Of a stretch of DNA of 64,000 nt, positions 9,985 to 21,120 are shown piece after piece. Below the pieces are notes generated by a model that had not been told where the DNA came from, did no database searches, and was given only the letters and a program-made list of their open reading frames with translations. The stretch lies in the NCBI GenBank assembly GCA_033002965.1, contig JAURVB010002008.1, forward strand, positions 30,914-94,913, written 5' to 3'. This DNA comes from Piper betle. Taxonomy: Eukaryota > Streptophyta > Magnoliopsida > Piperales > Piperaceae. The position numbers and the translations under genes are program-made. The first letter of the stretch is position 1; every line of letters starts with the position of its first letter.

Positions 9985-12193
9985 AAGGGTAGAGTTTTCC
10001 TTAAAAATGTAATGAAGGGACTAACCTGTCAAATAACAATCTATTTATATATCACTAAACCATATAAAATTCTTCATTTCATAACACATCACAGTTTTCA
10101 CATTTACAATATTAAAGACATGAATTGGGTCTTGAACCCTCCTCTGTTCATCATGTCTGTCACAAGCATTTATCAATTTCACAAAACATTATTGTCAATT
10201 TAACATGATAAAATACATTACAACATGATACATTGTAACAAAAAACACACAAATAATCCAAACATATAGTGCAAGATCTGAGTGTGTACATAGAGCAGTC
10301 ACTGCTCCTCCATTAAAGCTAGTATATCATACATATGTTCCTCACCTAGATAAATAATGAAAAAATGTTAGTAGTGATTGTCACTGATATAGAAATAACT
10401 AATTATTAAATTGACAAATGAGAGATGATTTTAATGATTGTCACTGATATAGAAATAATTAAATATCAAATTGACAAATGAGAGATGCCTTTCATGTAAA
10501 AGAAATCTATCATATACTTCCACTAAACTCTCAAAAATGACAACTACTAAAGGACCATCCAACTATAGACCAGATAGTGTCCCGAATCTAACTGACCTAA
10601 TGTCTCTCTTGATATTTTCTCATTTTAAAGTCCCACTCTTGAAAAAACCAGTATCTTAAGCCCTCTCAAATCCTTCATGTTTCTCCTAGCCTAGAGCAAT
10701 AAGGTCGAGCACTTTTATGCAATCACCTTCAGTACCTTTTGATACCACATGTCTAGACATGTGCTATATACAATAGTACTTGTATCCTCAACATTTCTCC
10801 GGGTGAGAGGAAGATCAAGATGTAGAGTTGTCAGGATCCCTCGGGAATAGAACAACCCACTCGCTAATCTAGGGCCCGTTGTGACTCACACATGCACTCT
10901 CTCATAGTGTGTGTAAGTCGGTTCCTCCATCTCTTGAGTCACAAGAAAATTTGATACAAATTATATTATATGGTTGGGAAGGGAATTATATAGATAGACC
11001 CGAAGGCAACTTGTTGTGGATTTAAGTTCGAAAATAACTCGAGGGATCTCATCCTCGAAGGTTCTTAATTCTGAAAAACATAACGTTTAAATGGTCTGTG
11101 TTAAGTGGGATCTGATAAAACAACCACTTAAAATGTCTTGTGGCTGTAAAACAACACAACAATGGAGTAGAACAACAAATTAGGGTGAGTCCTAATGGAC
11201 TTGGTAGAAGCTTTAAGTGGGGTCTCGTGCCTAGACGATGAGCTCTTATTTCGCACCTATATAACCAAACTACACACTAATGTCTATGTTAACTATGTGA
11301 TACATGTATGAAATAAATGATTATGAATATGATCACACTTCTAATATCAAAATCAAACATGAAACACAACATTATCAACTTAATAAAAATCCACATTTGA
11401 TTAACTTTGTAACCCTAATTCTAATTATGTATTTACCCTTAATTATGCTTACTAATATCTAATTATGACATTTTATATGTAATTAAAAACTTTCTAATCA
11501 CTAAATAATTAACTTATACAACTATAACACCAATACACAATTTTCACTATTGTAAACGTCATTAATTTTATATAAAAATTCATATTCGAGTAATTTAAAT
11601 CATTATCAATCGTAAATTACATAAAAAAATTATTAATTACGGACAATTATCATGAAATTACAAGATTGATCTATATTAATAAAAATCATAAACAATTCAT
11701 AAAAATTATGAATGATATACATAATAACTAAAGTGAATTAAAAATAAAAAAATTGGAGAAGCGAAGAGCATAGTGATTTGGAACCAAATCGGCACCCTTT
11801 TCCCCTTTCCCCCTATCCCAATGACATCTCACCCCCATGTGTCAACACCACCACCTCCAGAACCCTTGCCGCCGGTAGCCCGCCATTGGCCAGTGCTGCC
11901 ATGCACCTGCCTCCCCCTTTGTGTCGAAGTCGTGTTTTTGTTTTCTAAATTCTCACTTTGTTATGGTCAGATCAACGAGGTATAAAGTGGGTTCTAAAAT
12001 ACTCTCGTATATACTGAACAAAATAAAATAATCATAGTGTACTCTTGTATATACTAATAACTCGTTTGCTACTGTGTGCTTGATATTATCATCATATACT
12101 CGGATATACATAAACTTTCATAGCACGTACACAAGATAAACCCGGCCTCGACACGTGTTTGGAAAACTGAACCGATCTAGAGCGAGTTTTACA
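9985..12193 (-). mobile_element. Family A LTR-like element, 3'-truncated and diverged
   Basis: On the minus strand the element starts at 12193 with TGTAAAACTCGC, the family's 5' end. It then runs through diverged versions of the landmarks seen in the intact copies: the short GC-richer patch near 11820-11920, the stretch giving CTCGAGGGATCTCATCCTCG (11040-11060) and GGATCCCTCGGGAATAG (10834-10850). The terminal roughly 250 bp, which should end GTGTTACA, are missing at about 9985. Inside, a 60-bp unit starting TGATTGTCACTGATATAGAA is tandemly doubled (10375-10494). There is no retrotransposon protein. Confidence 0.7.
10375..10494. repeat. 60-bp tandem duplication inside the family A copy
   Basis: Two adjacent units, 10375-10434 and 10435-10494, both begin TGATTGTCACTGATATAGAA and end around GACAAATGAGAGATG. 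The other family A copies have only one such unit, so the doubling is private to this copy. Confidence 0.8.
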
Positions 12194-12621
12194 TAAATTA
12201 TTTATTTTAAATAATTAACCTAAATTAAAGATTAATAGTACACCTCAGGTTTGGTTTGGTTGATATGAAAAAAATATGAATGACATGAAAATCTTAAACA
12301 GTTAACCTTACTAAAATTATATATGCTAAGAAAAATTTGCTTCATATAATGTGTTGTATTTAAATTATTTATGATAACATTAAAATGGCCTACTTATGCG
12401 CTTTCACTCGTGGAAAAAAATCTTCCTTTTTCTTATCTCAAAATTTTATTTTATTTTTCACACATAAAGTACATGGGTGCTACATAAGGTAATTGTAATT
12501 ATTTTATGTTCTCACTTGAGTATAATATTACATTTGTGTTCAAAATAATAAATTTTAAATTACTTTATATATAAAATATACATTGGTAAGGTTGACTATT
12601 ATTTTAAAATTTTTATGTCAT
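12194..12621. other. AT-rich spacer
   Basis: Very AT-rich sequence between the family A element and the plastid-derived block. I see no gene and no clear repeat ends. Confidence 0.5.
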
Positions 12622-12970
12622 TTACAACATTAGTCTATTCGGACCTCCACTTAGTTTCACCCAAGCTTCATCCTGGTCATGGATAGATCACCCAGGTTTG
12701 GGTCCATAAACAGTGACAATTGCCCTATGAAGACTCGCTTTCGCTATGGCTCCGGTGGGTTTCCTTAACCAAGCCACTGCCTATGAGTCGCCGGCTCATT
12801 CTTCAACAGGCACGCGGTCAGAGATTGCTCCTCCCACTGCTTGGGAGCTCACGGTTTCATGTTCTATTTCACTCCCCGATGGGAGTTCTTTTCACCTTTC
12901 CCTCACGGTACTACTTCACTATCGGTCACCCAGGAGTATTTAGCCTTGCAAGGTGTTCCTTGCTGATTCA
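12622..12970 (-). pseudogene. rrn23: Nuclear copy of a plastid 23S rRNA fragment
   Basis: Read on the minus strand this is the chloroplast 23S rRNA segment containing CTAAATACTCCTGGGTGACC, the passage ending GAGCCGGCGACTCATAGGCA, and GATCTATCCATGACCAGGAT. It is about 350 bp of a roughly 2.8-kb gene and carries scattered substitutions and a small deletion near 12825-12830. It is therefore a non-functional NUPT remnant, not a working rRNA gene. The two forward reading frames across it are artefacts. Confidence 0.93.
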
Positions 12971-13064
12971 GAACCTGCCCTTGGGAGGGGATAACAGCTG
13001 GAAACGACTGCTAATACCCCGTAGGCTGAGGAGCAAAAGGAGGAATCCACTCGAGGAGGGGCTT
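12970..13064 (+). pseudogene. rrn16: Nuclear copy of a plastid 16S rRNA fragment
   Basis: About 95 bp on the plus strand match plastid 16S rRNA: GAACCTGCCCTTGGGAGGGG, then GCTAATACCCCGTAGGCTGA and GAGCAAAAGGAGGAATCC. It abuts the 23S fragment directly but lies in the opposite orientation, and the two are not adjacent in a plastome. It carries substitutions, for example in the stretch after GAATCC, and breaks off after GAGGAGGGGCT. Confidence 0.9.
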
Positions 13065-13205
13065 TGATTCTCGAAGAATGAGGGGCAAAGGGATTGATTG
13101 AGAAAGATCTCTTGTTCTTAAGGATCCCTTGTTCTTATTATAAGATCGTGATCTGATCCGCCTATTAGAATTTGGTCTAAAAAATTCTTTTTTGTCCTTT
13201 GTTTC
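13065..13205. other. Probable further plastid-derived fragment
   Basis: The block between the 16S and ndhF pieces contains GAATGAGGGGCAAAGGGATT and AAGATCTCTTGTTCTTAAGG. I associate these with intergenic DNA near the rRNA genes of the plastid inverted repeat, but from memory only. It is sandwiched between two certain plastid pieces, which supports the call. Confidence 0.5.
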
Positions 13206-13322
13206 AAATGAATTAATTAAGTTCAAACTTTGAAAAGATGAAAAAATAGACCCATATAAAAAAGACGCTATGAATATTCCAAACAATGCAATACTAACAG
13301 AAAAAATGGCATTTATTACAAA
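13206..13322 (-). pseudogene. ndhF: Nuclear copy of a plastid ndhF fragment
   Basis: On the minus strand the translation [20 protein letters not shown] followed by [16 protein letters not shown] is a transmembrane part of the plastid NADH dehydrogenase subunit 5, from its C-terminal third. Only about 39 codons are present, joined at both ends to unrelated sequence. The 110-codon minus-strand frame that includes it is a chimera of plastid fragments, not a gene. Confidence 0.9.
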
Positions 13323-14143
13323 CTTGTGTTTAGTTACCACCATGGGGTTTGGAACCCTAAACAGATTGCCGGTGATAAGCCAGGGCCAATATAGTTAGGG
13401 TCAAATCCATCATAGAAAGATTTGATTCCAATTGATTTATATACAGAGAGGGATCAAATAGTATATTTTGTACTAACTAACCAACCTGTATATAGGAAAT
13501 AAAATGAACAAAAATAACTAACTATAACCGAGTTTATGATGGTTAATAGTTTTGACTGGAATTAAATAAATCTCTTGCGTTCGAGAAAGAGATATGTGAG
13601 GTAAATATACACAACCAATATTAATGAAAACTCAATTTGTGGCATTATTTGTAACATAGTTATTTTTTATTTTTTAAAAAATCACAAAATCCTAATAAGT
13701 ACTACATTTCCCCCTAAAATCCTAAACTATAGGATTGTATTGGTCGTAGAGAAGGGATGTGGTGATCATCATGCACAAATATGTATCTTGCTACCATACG
13801 TATAATTGTGAGTATATACACCTTCATAACCCCTAATATATACATGTTCATAGGCGGATTATGACCATCATTTTTGCTTTGAAAAAAAGCCCAAAAACTA
13901 TGCAAGATACTGTGTGGTTGCTAATGAGCTCTTGTTAATACAAATGAATGGGTCTGGTGCAACCTGAGTAAGGAGCTGATACACGAATTTAACTCATATA
14001 AAGAATTTTAAGATAGAAAGAAACAATTTCAGAGCCAAAATAGGATGAAAATAGAAGAAATTTGGGTAAAGGAAGGATGATAACCTATAGGGAAGTAAAG
14101 GAGAAAGCCATACAGGGCATTTAAGGAAGAGGCTATTAGGGAT
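13323..14143. other. AT-rich intergenic DNA
   Basis: I see no gene. The first 80 bases (GGAACCCTAAACAGATTGCC and what follows) could be one more organellar scrap but I could not assign them. The rest is AT-rich. Confidence 0.4.
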
Positions 14144-14151
14144 GCCGCCGG

Positions 14152-15358
14152 TAGGGGTGGGCATTGGTCGGATGGACATCGGACAAGCTGTTATCCACGG
14201 TTGTTCGAAATTTCATCGGACAAAACTTGTTCGACCGAGTTATTGTCCAAGCTCTCCGTTAGGCCCGAGCAGTGTCCGTGGATAATCCGAAATGAAAATC
14301 TTACCCAAATGAGTACTGTTCATAGAGAGCCCTCATCTCCTCTGCCGCCGCCAATGGCCACCCTCCGCCGCCCTGCACGCTCCCTGAGTACCCCCTTCAC
14401 CTCCGCTAAGGACCCCCTCCACCTCCCTCTGTCGCCCTGCACGCTGCTTGCGTACTCCTCCACCTCTGTGCGCACTGCTTGCATACCCCCTCTGCCGTTG
14501 CCTGCAGAGCCCCTCGTGGCCCTGCTCATCGCCTGTGGACCCTCTACCACCCTGCAAGTCTCCTGTGGACCCTCCACCGCCCTACGCACCGTGTACCCTC
14601 CTTTGCAGCCCTCCGCCGCCTTGCACATGTGCATGCAGGCCTCCTCTGTAGCCTTGCATGTTGCATGCAGACCTCCTCATAGCCCTGCACCCCCATACCC
14701 CTCTCCGCCGCCACTTGCAGACCCCCCTCCACTGCCTTGTGTGTCACATGCGGACCCTCCGCCTCCCTGCACGCCATGTACCCCCCCTCCACCGCCGCCT
14801 ATGGACCCCCTCTGCCGCCTTATGCGTCGTTTGTGGACCCCCTCTGCCGACCCTCCGCCTCCTTGCGCTTTGCCTGTGGACCCCCTTTGCCACCCTGCGT
14901 GCCGCGTACCCCCTCCACTGCCGCTTGAGGACCCGCCACCCTCCACATCGCCTGTGGACCCTCCACAGCCCTGTGCATACCCCCTCCACTACCACCTGCC
15001 TCTTCCACCCTCTGCTTCATCTTTCATCTTTTGATTGTAATTTTTACCTACAAATTCTCAACTAAATAAAGGTCAAATCTTTTATTTTATAGCTACTCAA
15101 TTTTGGATTAATACTTATTTTTAATTATTGTTGAGATAATTAAAGTGCACAGTCCTATTTGATTTATAAAAGATAATATTAGCCTTACAAATGTTATTGA
15201 TATAAAATATTGGACACTTAGTCGGTTGTTCGGTTAGATAAAGAAATGTCTATGTTTGATTTATTTTAATTCGGTCAAATTCGGTTGGTCAAATTCAGTA
15301 AGACATGTTTCAGACTTTGGTCGGACTTGATAATTCGGACGCACGCGTCCACCACCTA
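14152..15358. mobile_element. Non-autonomous hAT-like element with a CT-rich minisatellite core
   Basis: The ends are TAGGGGTGGGCATTGG at left and, read inward from the right on the minus strand, TAGGTGGTGGACGCG. They are flanked by similar 8-bp sequences, GCCGCCGG (14144-14151) and GCCACCAG (15359-15366), matching at 6 of 8 positions. TAGGGGTG-type ends with 8-bp duplications are typical of plant hAT elements. The core (14330-15010) is a degenerate array of C/T-rich units of roughly 30-45 bp built on CCCTGCA, TGTGGACCC and CCTCCACC. This produces a 277-codon Pro/Ser/Cys-rich frame and several shadow frames. I see no transposase. Confidence 0.6.
14330..15010. repeat. Degenerate C/T-rich minisatellite
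   Basis: Variants of a unit of roughly 30-45 bp containing GACCCCCT/CCGCC/CTGCAC words repeat about twenty times, with no exact period. All three forward frames and several reverse frames stay open here. That is explained by composition and does not suggest a protein. Confidence 0.65.
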
Positions 15359-15366
15359 GCCACCAG

Positions 15367-16149
15367 TCGGAGTGAAGCGTGTAGTCGACCCGATCAGAAA
15401 AAACATCGGCTCTGGATATTAGTTAACTCAATTAAAATCCGGGTTGGATTTGGGTTTTAAAAAACCTGAACCAGAACAGTACACTAATCGTGAAGACTGG
15501 AGGGAGTGATTGACTGTGTTGCTGGAGGGGAAGGGTGTGTGAACCTCGGAGACCGTGGTGGTGGCAAAGAGCTCCGGTAGATAGTGGTAGGTCGTCATAA
15601 GTGTCGCTCACGATGGGGATGGGGATGGAGATGTTGGAAATATTAGACTGGAGTGTATGAAAATTGTAAACATCACAAATGACAAAACAGATGAAAAAAC
15701 TAGAAGCAGTGGGAATCCAAACCCCATGTCCATGGCAGCCTGGTACATCTTCATACATCATAGCTCATGAGAATCCTAGCGGGAGCTGATTTCAAGCACA
15801 TGGATGGCACATCGGCTCCGCTGGAAGACATTAAGTTAGGGAAAATGATATTTGTATTTCTCACGGTCATCTAAAACGCCTACATTATCTCTATATAGCC
15901 ATCAAATATCACCGCGTCGCAAAAAACCACGACCACCGATCTGGTGACCACGGTTGCAAAAATAGAGACATAGTTTCTCAAATAAGCTTCTGTTTTTCTT
16001 CATTAAATAGATTAAACTAATTTTAGTCGAGTATGTTGTTGAATGTTTATGGATGTTCTATACAATTATTTAGTGATTTTTAATGGAAAATAAAATAATT
16101 CATGTGGTTTGTAGGCTTTATCTTCATAATTGGCTTTCCATAGATATAA
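15367..16149. other. Intergenic, no gene seen
   Basis: Mixed-composition DNA between the hAT-like element and family B. A 109-codon minus-strand frame (15432-15761) has no recognisable motif. Confidence 0.4.
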
Positions 16150-17150
16150 AACCCCAACATCGGGTTATGGTTTTACCCGCTTGTAATTTTGTCAAGTTTA
16201 GGCTAGTCTTAAAATAATTCGAGCCTGACTAATTTTGGGACTATAAATATGAGGCTCATATGACCATATGAACATATTATAGAGGTTAAGTATGTCTGAC
16301 ATGAAGATGATAGCTTTAGTTATGCTATATTATAGCATGAGTTATCAGTCCATACATGATATATACAAATTTTTTTGCATGTATCAGTCATGGTTTTAGG
16401 GCTAGATCTAGACCATTTTAGCGTTTAGTATCCGTTTAGGATTTTTAGGGTATTTTATTTACACGCATCTTAGATATTTTGAACTACTGGATTGCCCCTG
16501 TGGGCCAACTTGATTTGAGTAGCAGATTTTCACCTGATTGAGTTTAGAGTTTCAAGGCTCATTTAGCTTTCATGCCTCAATTTTCGTCCATAAAGTGACT
16601 TGTAGGCGTCGAGTCAGTTTGACTTTTATCAGTCTCGATCTAAGCTTTCTAATCATGTATATATATTGTATATACCCCAGGTGGACTGTACTAGGCCCAC
16701 GAGTTGTTAGGCATTCAGTTAGTGCCATGTAGCAAGATCTGGATGGTCCATGTCAACCTTAGCATTGGCCAACCAATTTCAAGAGATTTCTCCCGTAATT
16801 TGAGAACATTTTCACCCTTAGAACTGCTGCTACTTCGGCTTGCCATTGGCAAGTCTCTGGCTGCCTTCGGCCACTTGGACCAATACCATTGTGATTGCCT
16901 TGAGGCCAGCTATCAACCAGGCTCCACCATTGACACTAGCGCTGCCACATTCGTCGCTAGCATAGCATTTTTGGTCATCGGTTTCCCATCGCCGCCGCTA
17001 CTCTCTAGGCATTTTCAGGTGCTAGCGAGCTTCATCTGTGAGGGTCGACCACCCAAATAGCTTCCCCTCCCAAAATCTTCAGTTTGAGACCAGCCTCATC
17101 AACCATCAGTGCTAGAATTGTCACTGACGAATCCACCTACCTGTGGCGAT
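16150..17150 (+). repeat. Family B dispersed repeat, plus copy
   Basis: This stretch is homologous, in the same order, to the reverse complement of 35150-36130. Shared landmarks include CATATGAACATATTATA near 16270, ATTTTTAGGGTAT near 16445, a step from TGTATATACCCCAGGTGGAC to GCCCACGAGTTGTTAG near 16670-16710, and GGTCGACCACCCAAATAG near 17045. The ends were not resolved. No transposon protein is visible, and the 118-codon frame at 16704-17060 is not conserved in the other copy. Confidence 0.7.
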
Positions 17151-18153
17151 TTCCTTATTTTTTCCATTTTTGGTAAGTACCTGACTTGATGTTGCTGATC
17201 ACCATCGCCATCACCTCTGCCTCCACGTCCTCTGTCAATTCAACCAGTAGCAGCCTTCGCAGCCCACAATTGGTGATTTTTGGCAACAGGCAGCACTAGC
17301 CCATTTGCTCGAGTCTTATTCACCTACCCGCCAACCTGCTTGCTTACCTGCTTTCATGTTGTGTTCGTCCAACCAGCCCAACCATCTTTCCATCTAACCC
17401 AAACTGAGTTAAGTCAGCCCGACTTGGTCTAGTTCAGCCTAGTTGACTATGTTCATAGTTTTTGGCTATTTTTCGACCGATTTTGGTAATTATAGAACCC
17501 CTACGATAGTTTAGATGCACATTCACACTATTTAGCATATTTTGACATTATGGATATATTAATTTATCTATTTATTTATTCATTATTATTTATTTCTTTT
17601 TATTGATGTTTGTCGTGTATGATGAATGTTTATGTGATTATTTAATTAATATTAACGATAATTTACTTATTAATATTAGTCATATTCATGTTTACTAAAT
17701 TGTATTTTTTAATTTATTTATCTATATGTTTGTTTGCTGCGTGTATGTTATTATTTATTTGTATTTAATTTTTCACATTGGATAACTATGATGCTATTAT
17801 TATTCATGATTAATTAATATTATTTATCAAATTATTTTGTATTCATTTATTTAATTATTTATAGCTTTACTAACACAAGTATATGTGATATTTACTCAAA
17901 TTTAATTATGTATTTATATTGTATAATTATATTATCATTTTATTATTAGAGTATTACTTATTTTCATGTATTTATTATTTATCTATCTATCCATGAGTTT
18001 AGTTATTTATTTATTATTTATTTATTAGTCAATTTCTTTATTATGTCTCAATTTACGTGATAGATGTTTAGTTGTAGGTTTGTTTAGCACTGTTTTCTTT
18101 ATTATGATGTATTGATCATGTGAGCACACACCACAAGCATGCATCATATAGAG
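17151..18153. other. AT-rich DNA, partly the left flank of an old family A copy
   Basis: From about 17520 to 18120 the sequence is a TATTTATT-rich low-complexity tract. The last 40 bases, including AAGCATGCATCATATAGAG, resemble the internal family A segment around 19590. This and the flank at 21018 suggest that an older family A copy was interrupted here by the intact element that follows. Confidence 0.5.
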
Positions 18154-18186
18154 TGTAAAACCCGTGACTCGAGTCAGAGTTTTACG
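18154..18186. promoter_or_regulatory. Terminal hairpin with bZIP-like palindrome TGACTCGAGTCA
   Basis: The LTR 5' end can fold: GTAAAAC pairs with GTTTTAC around an inner perfect palindrome TGACTCGAGTCA, which contains the TGACTC/GAGTCA half-sites bound by some bZIP factors. Its regulatory role is inferred; what the sequence shows is the palindrome and its recurrence at the 5' ends of the other copies (for example 32721-32755). Confidence 0.45.
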
Positions 18187-21012
18187 GGAGTGAACCAGTC
18201 GGTTCGAGTCGAGTCAGCTTCATGGACCGCGAGCTGGGTTGAGGCCAGCTGTGAGTTATGAGCAATGAGGGTCATGTATGCTCAAGTGTATGATGATAAC
18301 GCCTGAAAGATGATGAAAAAATGGGTTATCAAGTATATGGAGGTATGCAGTATTGATTGTTATTTTTATTTGATCGTAGAATATTTTAGGGCCGAATGAC
18401 GAATTAGGACGCGATATAGGTGAGTTCGGGTGGGTTATCAGTTATAGAGCATGCCATTTGGATGTTGTTGTGTTTGTTTTATTTTATGGAATTTTTCCAT
18501 ATTTTTCTAGATTTGTTTTAGAATTTATTACGAACTAGTTATTATTTTGACTCGAGCAGGAAGCGAGTCAATACTTAATTACGAAACTGCCATTGAGGGT
18601 GTTTTTTCCTCCCTCCCGAGCGTTCTTTTTTCCAAAACCCTATCCACCGCCGCCGCCCCTTGTGGTCGCCGCCGCCGCCGCTGCCGACGTTGTACGGCCG
18701 CCGATCAACGCCGCCCCGCCCCGCCGTGCTGTCGCCGTGCCGCCACGACCCACCCCGGCCGCCGTCTCGCCGCCACGACACCGGAATCGGCCCACGAAGC
18801 CGCCTCGGCCGTCGCCACTCCGAGCCGGATTCCGCCGCCGTTCGGCCGCCGTCGCCGCCGCTGCGACCACCAGTACCACCCCCTTGACCTTGCCGACATT
18901 TCCTCCATCCTCCCGACCGCCGTCGAGGCCGGCCGGAGCCTCGATCGGAGCACACGCCGCCGCCGCCGCGCCGCTTTTCGACACCGTCGTCGACGGCCAT
19001 CGCCGCCTCGGTTGCTCTGTTTGACACCGCCATCGGACCAAGCTCGTCGAGCTGGTGCCGATAGACCCCCTGATTGCCCCGTCCCGAATCCTTGCCGGAA
19101 AACCGCCGGAATCCGCCGGAAAACCGTCGACACTCGCCGGAACCGCCGAAAAATTTGATTCTTGGGAAATTCGCCGGGTCATCCGCCGAACGCACCCAGT
19201 CCAATCTGATCGGACTTCGGATGCTGCGAGGTGCCGAATTCGAGTTTCGAGCCACGAAACGGAAAACCCTAGCCGTCGCCGATTTTCGACGACGCGAGGT
19301 ATAATTTATTTTAACTTAATTAATTGAAAGTATCGATTATTAGAATTTGCATGCTATGATTGATGAATTTTGCATTGTAATTACTTATATAAATGTGGAT
19401 TTGATTTAGAATAAAATATGAAATTTGTGGAATTGTGTGGTGTTAAAAATAGAAGTTATTAAACTAATTAGGGTTATTAAGTAATGATCATGATCTAATG
19501 CAAACTAGCCTAAGTAGACTTGCTAGAATTGATATAGGTTGATGTGTGTTGATTGATGCGAGATTGTGTTGATTGTGTGTGCATGCTATAGGATGTGTGA
19601 TTCATCATGCGGGCGTTAGTTTTTAGCTTGATTGTGTAGGTACGGTGTAGGAGCTCGCCGCCTAGGCGCGTGGACCCGTTTGGAGCTTCTACCAGGTCCG
19701 TTTAGGACTCGTTCTCTGTTTTACGCTACTCTATTGAATATTTGATTTATCATGTGCAGGACGAGTTAAGTGGCGTTTTATCGGATCCCACTTAACTCGG
19801 GCCATTTAGCCAACAGTTTTATTTCGGATTAACAACCCTCGAGGATGAGATCCCTCGAGTTTGTTTTCGAACTTCAGATCCAGCTCACGATGCCTTCGGG
19901 CCTATTGTATAAATCCCAACCCAGGCCTATATATATATAGTTTTCGTGTTTTCGGTGAGAGATGGAATGAGGGTTACTTGCGGCCACGTCTTCAGATAGG
20001 GCGTGTGCCCGGAAGAGCGGGCTCTGGAGCTGGGGAGAACCCACTTCGTTCCCGAAGGATCCGGACAACTCCACCTTTGAGTTCCTCAAACCCGGAGAAG
20101 TGTGGAGGTTTACGGGTACTGCAATGCAGCGCATGTCTAGACTTGTGGTTCAAAGGGTACTGAAGGCGACTGCCTGAGAGTGCTCGACCTTTGTGCTCAA
20201 GGCCAGGAGTAATATGGAAGGTGCAGAGGGCGGTAAGGAATGAAATTTGATGCGAGAAGCAATAGAGAAATGGCCAAGGTATGAGAATGAGAAAGATAGG
20301 GGGACGCTGTCGACCGAGGGCGACGGCCGACGACGACGGCTCCCGTATGTGCCCTGATGAGAGTTCTTGAGGAAGTATATGGTTTTGATTCAACAGGAGA
20401 GTTTGCTCTCCTGTGCCAGATTGATATTAGTTATTTTCCGGGCCGGTAACACTCGTTACTGATGGTTTTTCTATATATATGTAGGTGAGGAATGCGAGCG
20501 ATGAAAGCTATCGGGACTGCGGAGGAGCAGCACGGAACCGCGCACACATGTACCTGCCGCGTGTAATGTATAATGATGGTTGTTTAATACTGTGTGGATG
20601 ATTATTGCAATGTTTTTGTCTTGATGAATTACTTGTTATGAAACGAACTGATAAATATGAATGAGTAGGGAGCCTTGGAGTTCAGACTGGCTCGGGTAAA
20701 AATGAATGAGATAATGATTTAATGTCATGGTAGATTATTATGTGTTATCGTATTTTCATAAAATATTATATATTTTCTTTTGGTTTCTCATTTATTATTT
20801 TGTCTTGTTTTTTCTTGTACATCACAGCATGCATGTAGGACCACGTTAGAACCCAATCGTTCTCATTCATGCATTTCATATTTGCATCTTCATCTTGAGA
20901 CGCCGAGAGTAGATCCTGGTCGGCTTAACCGAATCTAGTAGATTAACGAACGGTTCGGTCGCCGGTGACATTTCCGGGTCGGTTCACGGGTGAGCCGAAA
21001 CGGGGTGTTACA
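18154..21012 (+). mobile_element. Family A solo LTR, intact (2859 bp), TSD TAGAG
   Basis: It starts TGTAAAACCCGTGACTCGAG and ends ACGGGGTGTTACA, so the termini are TG...CA with near-perfect short inverted ends (TGTAAAACCC/GGGTGTTACA). The 5 bp TAGAG stands immediately on both sides (18149-18153 and 21013-21017). These are the marks of an LTR inserted by integrase and left as a solo copy. Inside are a 5' hairpin, a very GC-rich tract (18600-19290), a TATATATATATAG box near 19927 and a conserved 3' third. There is no gag-pol coding sequence, primer site or second LTR. Open frames in the GC tract are Arg/Pro/Ala-rich and not conserved between copies. Confidence 0.82.
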
Positions 21013-21017
21013 TAGAG

Positions 21018-21120
21018 AGTCAGTATTTTACTTATCAGTGGATTTTGATGTAGGTTTTGGAGTCTTACCTTGCCATAGATGTGCAAAGGTGCTTAGAGCT
21101 TGGACCATAGATCCATTTAG
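21018..21120 (+). repeat. Remnant of an older family A copy between two nested LTRs
   Basis: These 103 bp resemble the family A interior around 19625-19705 (GATGTAGG..., GCTTAGAGCTTGGACC, CCATTTAG) but are much more diverged. The match resumes on the far side of the next element at 23954. Confidence 0.65.

Noticed and set aside
12720..13067. 115-codon plus-strand frame
   Set aside because: Runs antisense through plastid 23S and sense through 16S sequence.
13011..13343. 110-codon minus-strand frame with transmembrane-like start
   Set aside because: A chimera of an ndhF fragment and other plastid scraps, not a gene.
14201..15034. 277-codon proline/serine-rich frame
   Set aside because: It is a read-through of a degenerate minisatellite, and overlapping frames are equally open.
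18190..18210. GGTTCGAGTC, reminiscent of a tRNA T-arm
   Set aside because: No A box, acceptor stem or anticodon arm around it; it belongs to the LTR repeat.
18547..19158. 203-codon Arg/Pro-rich frame, and its 242-codon counterpart at 21527-22255
   Set aside because: The start is shared but the frame is not kept between the copies, so there is no sign of protein conservation.
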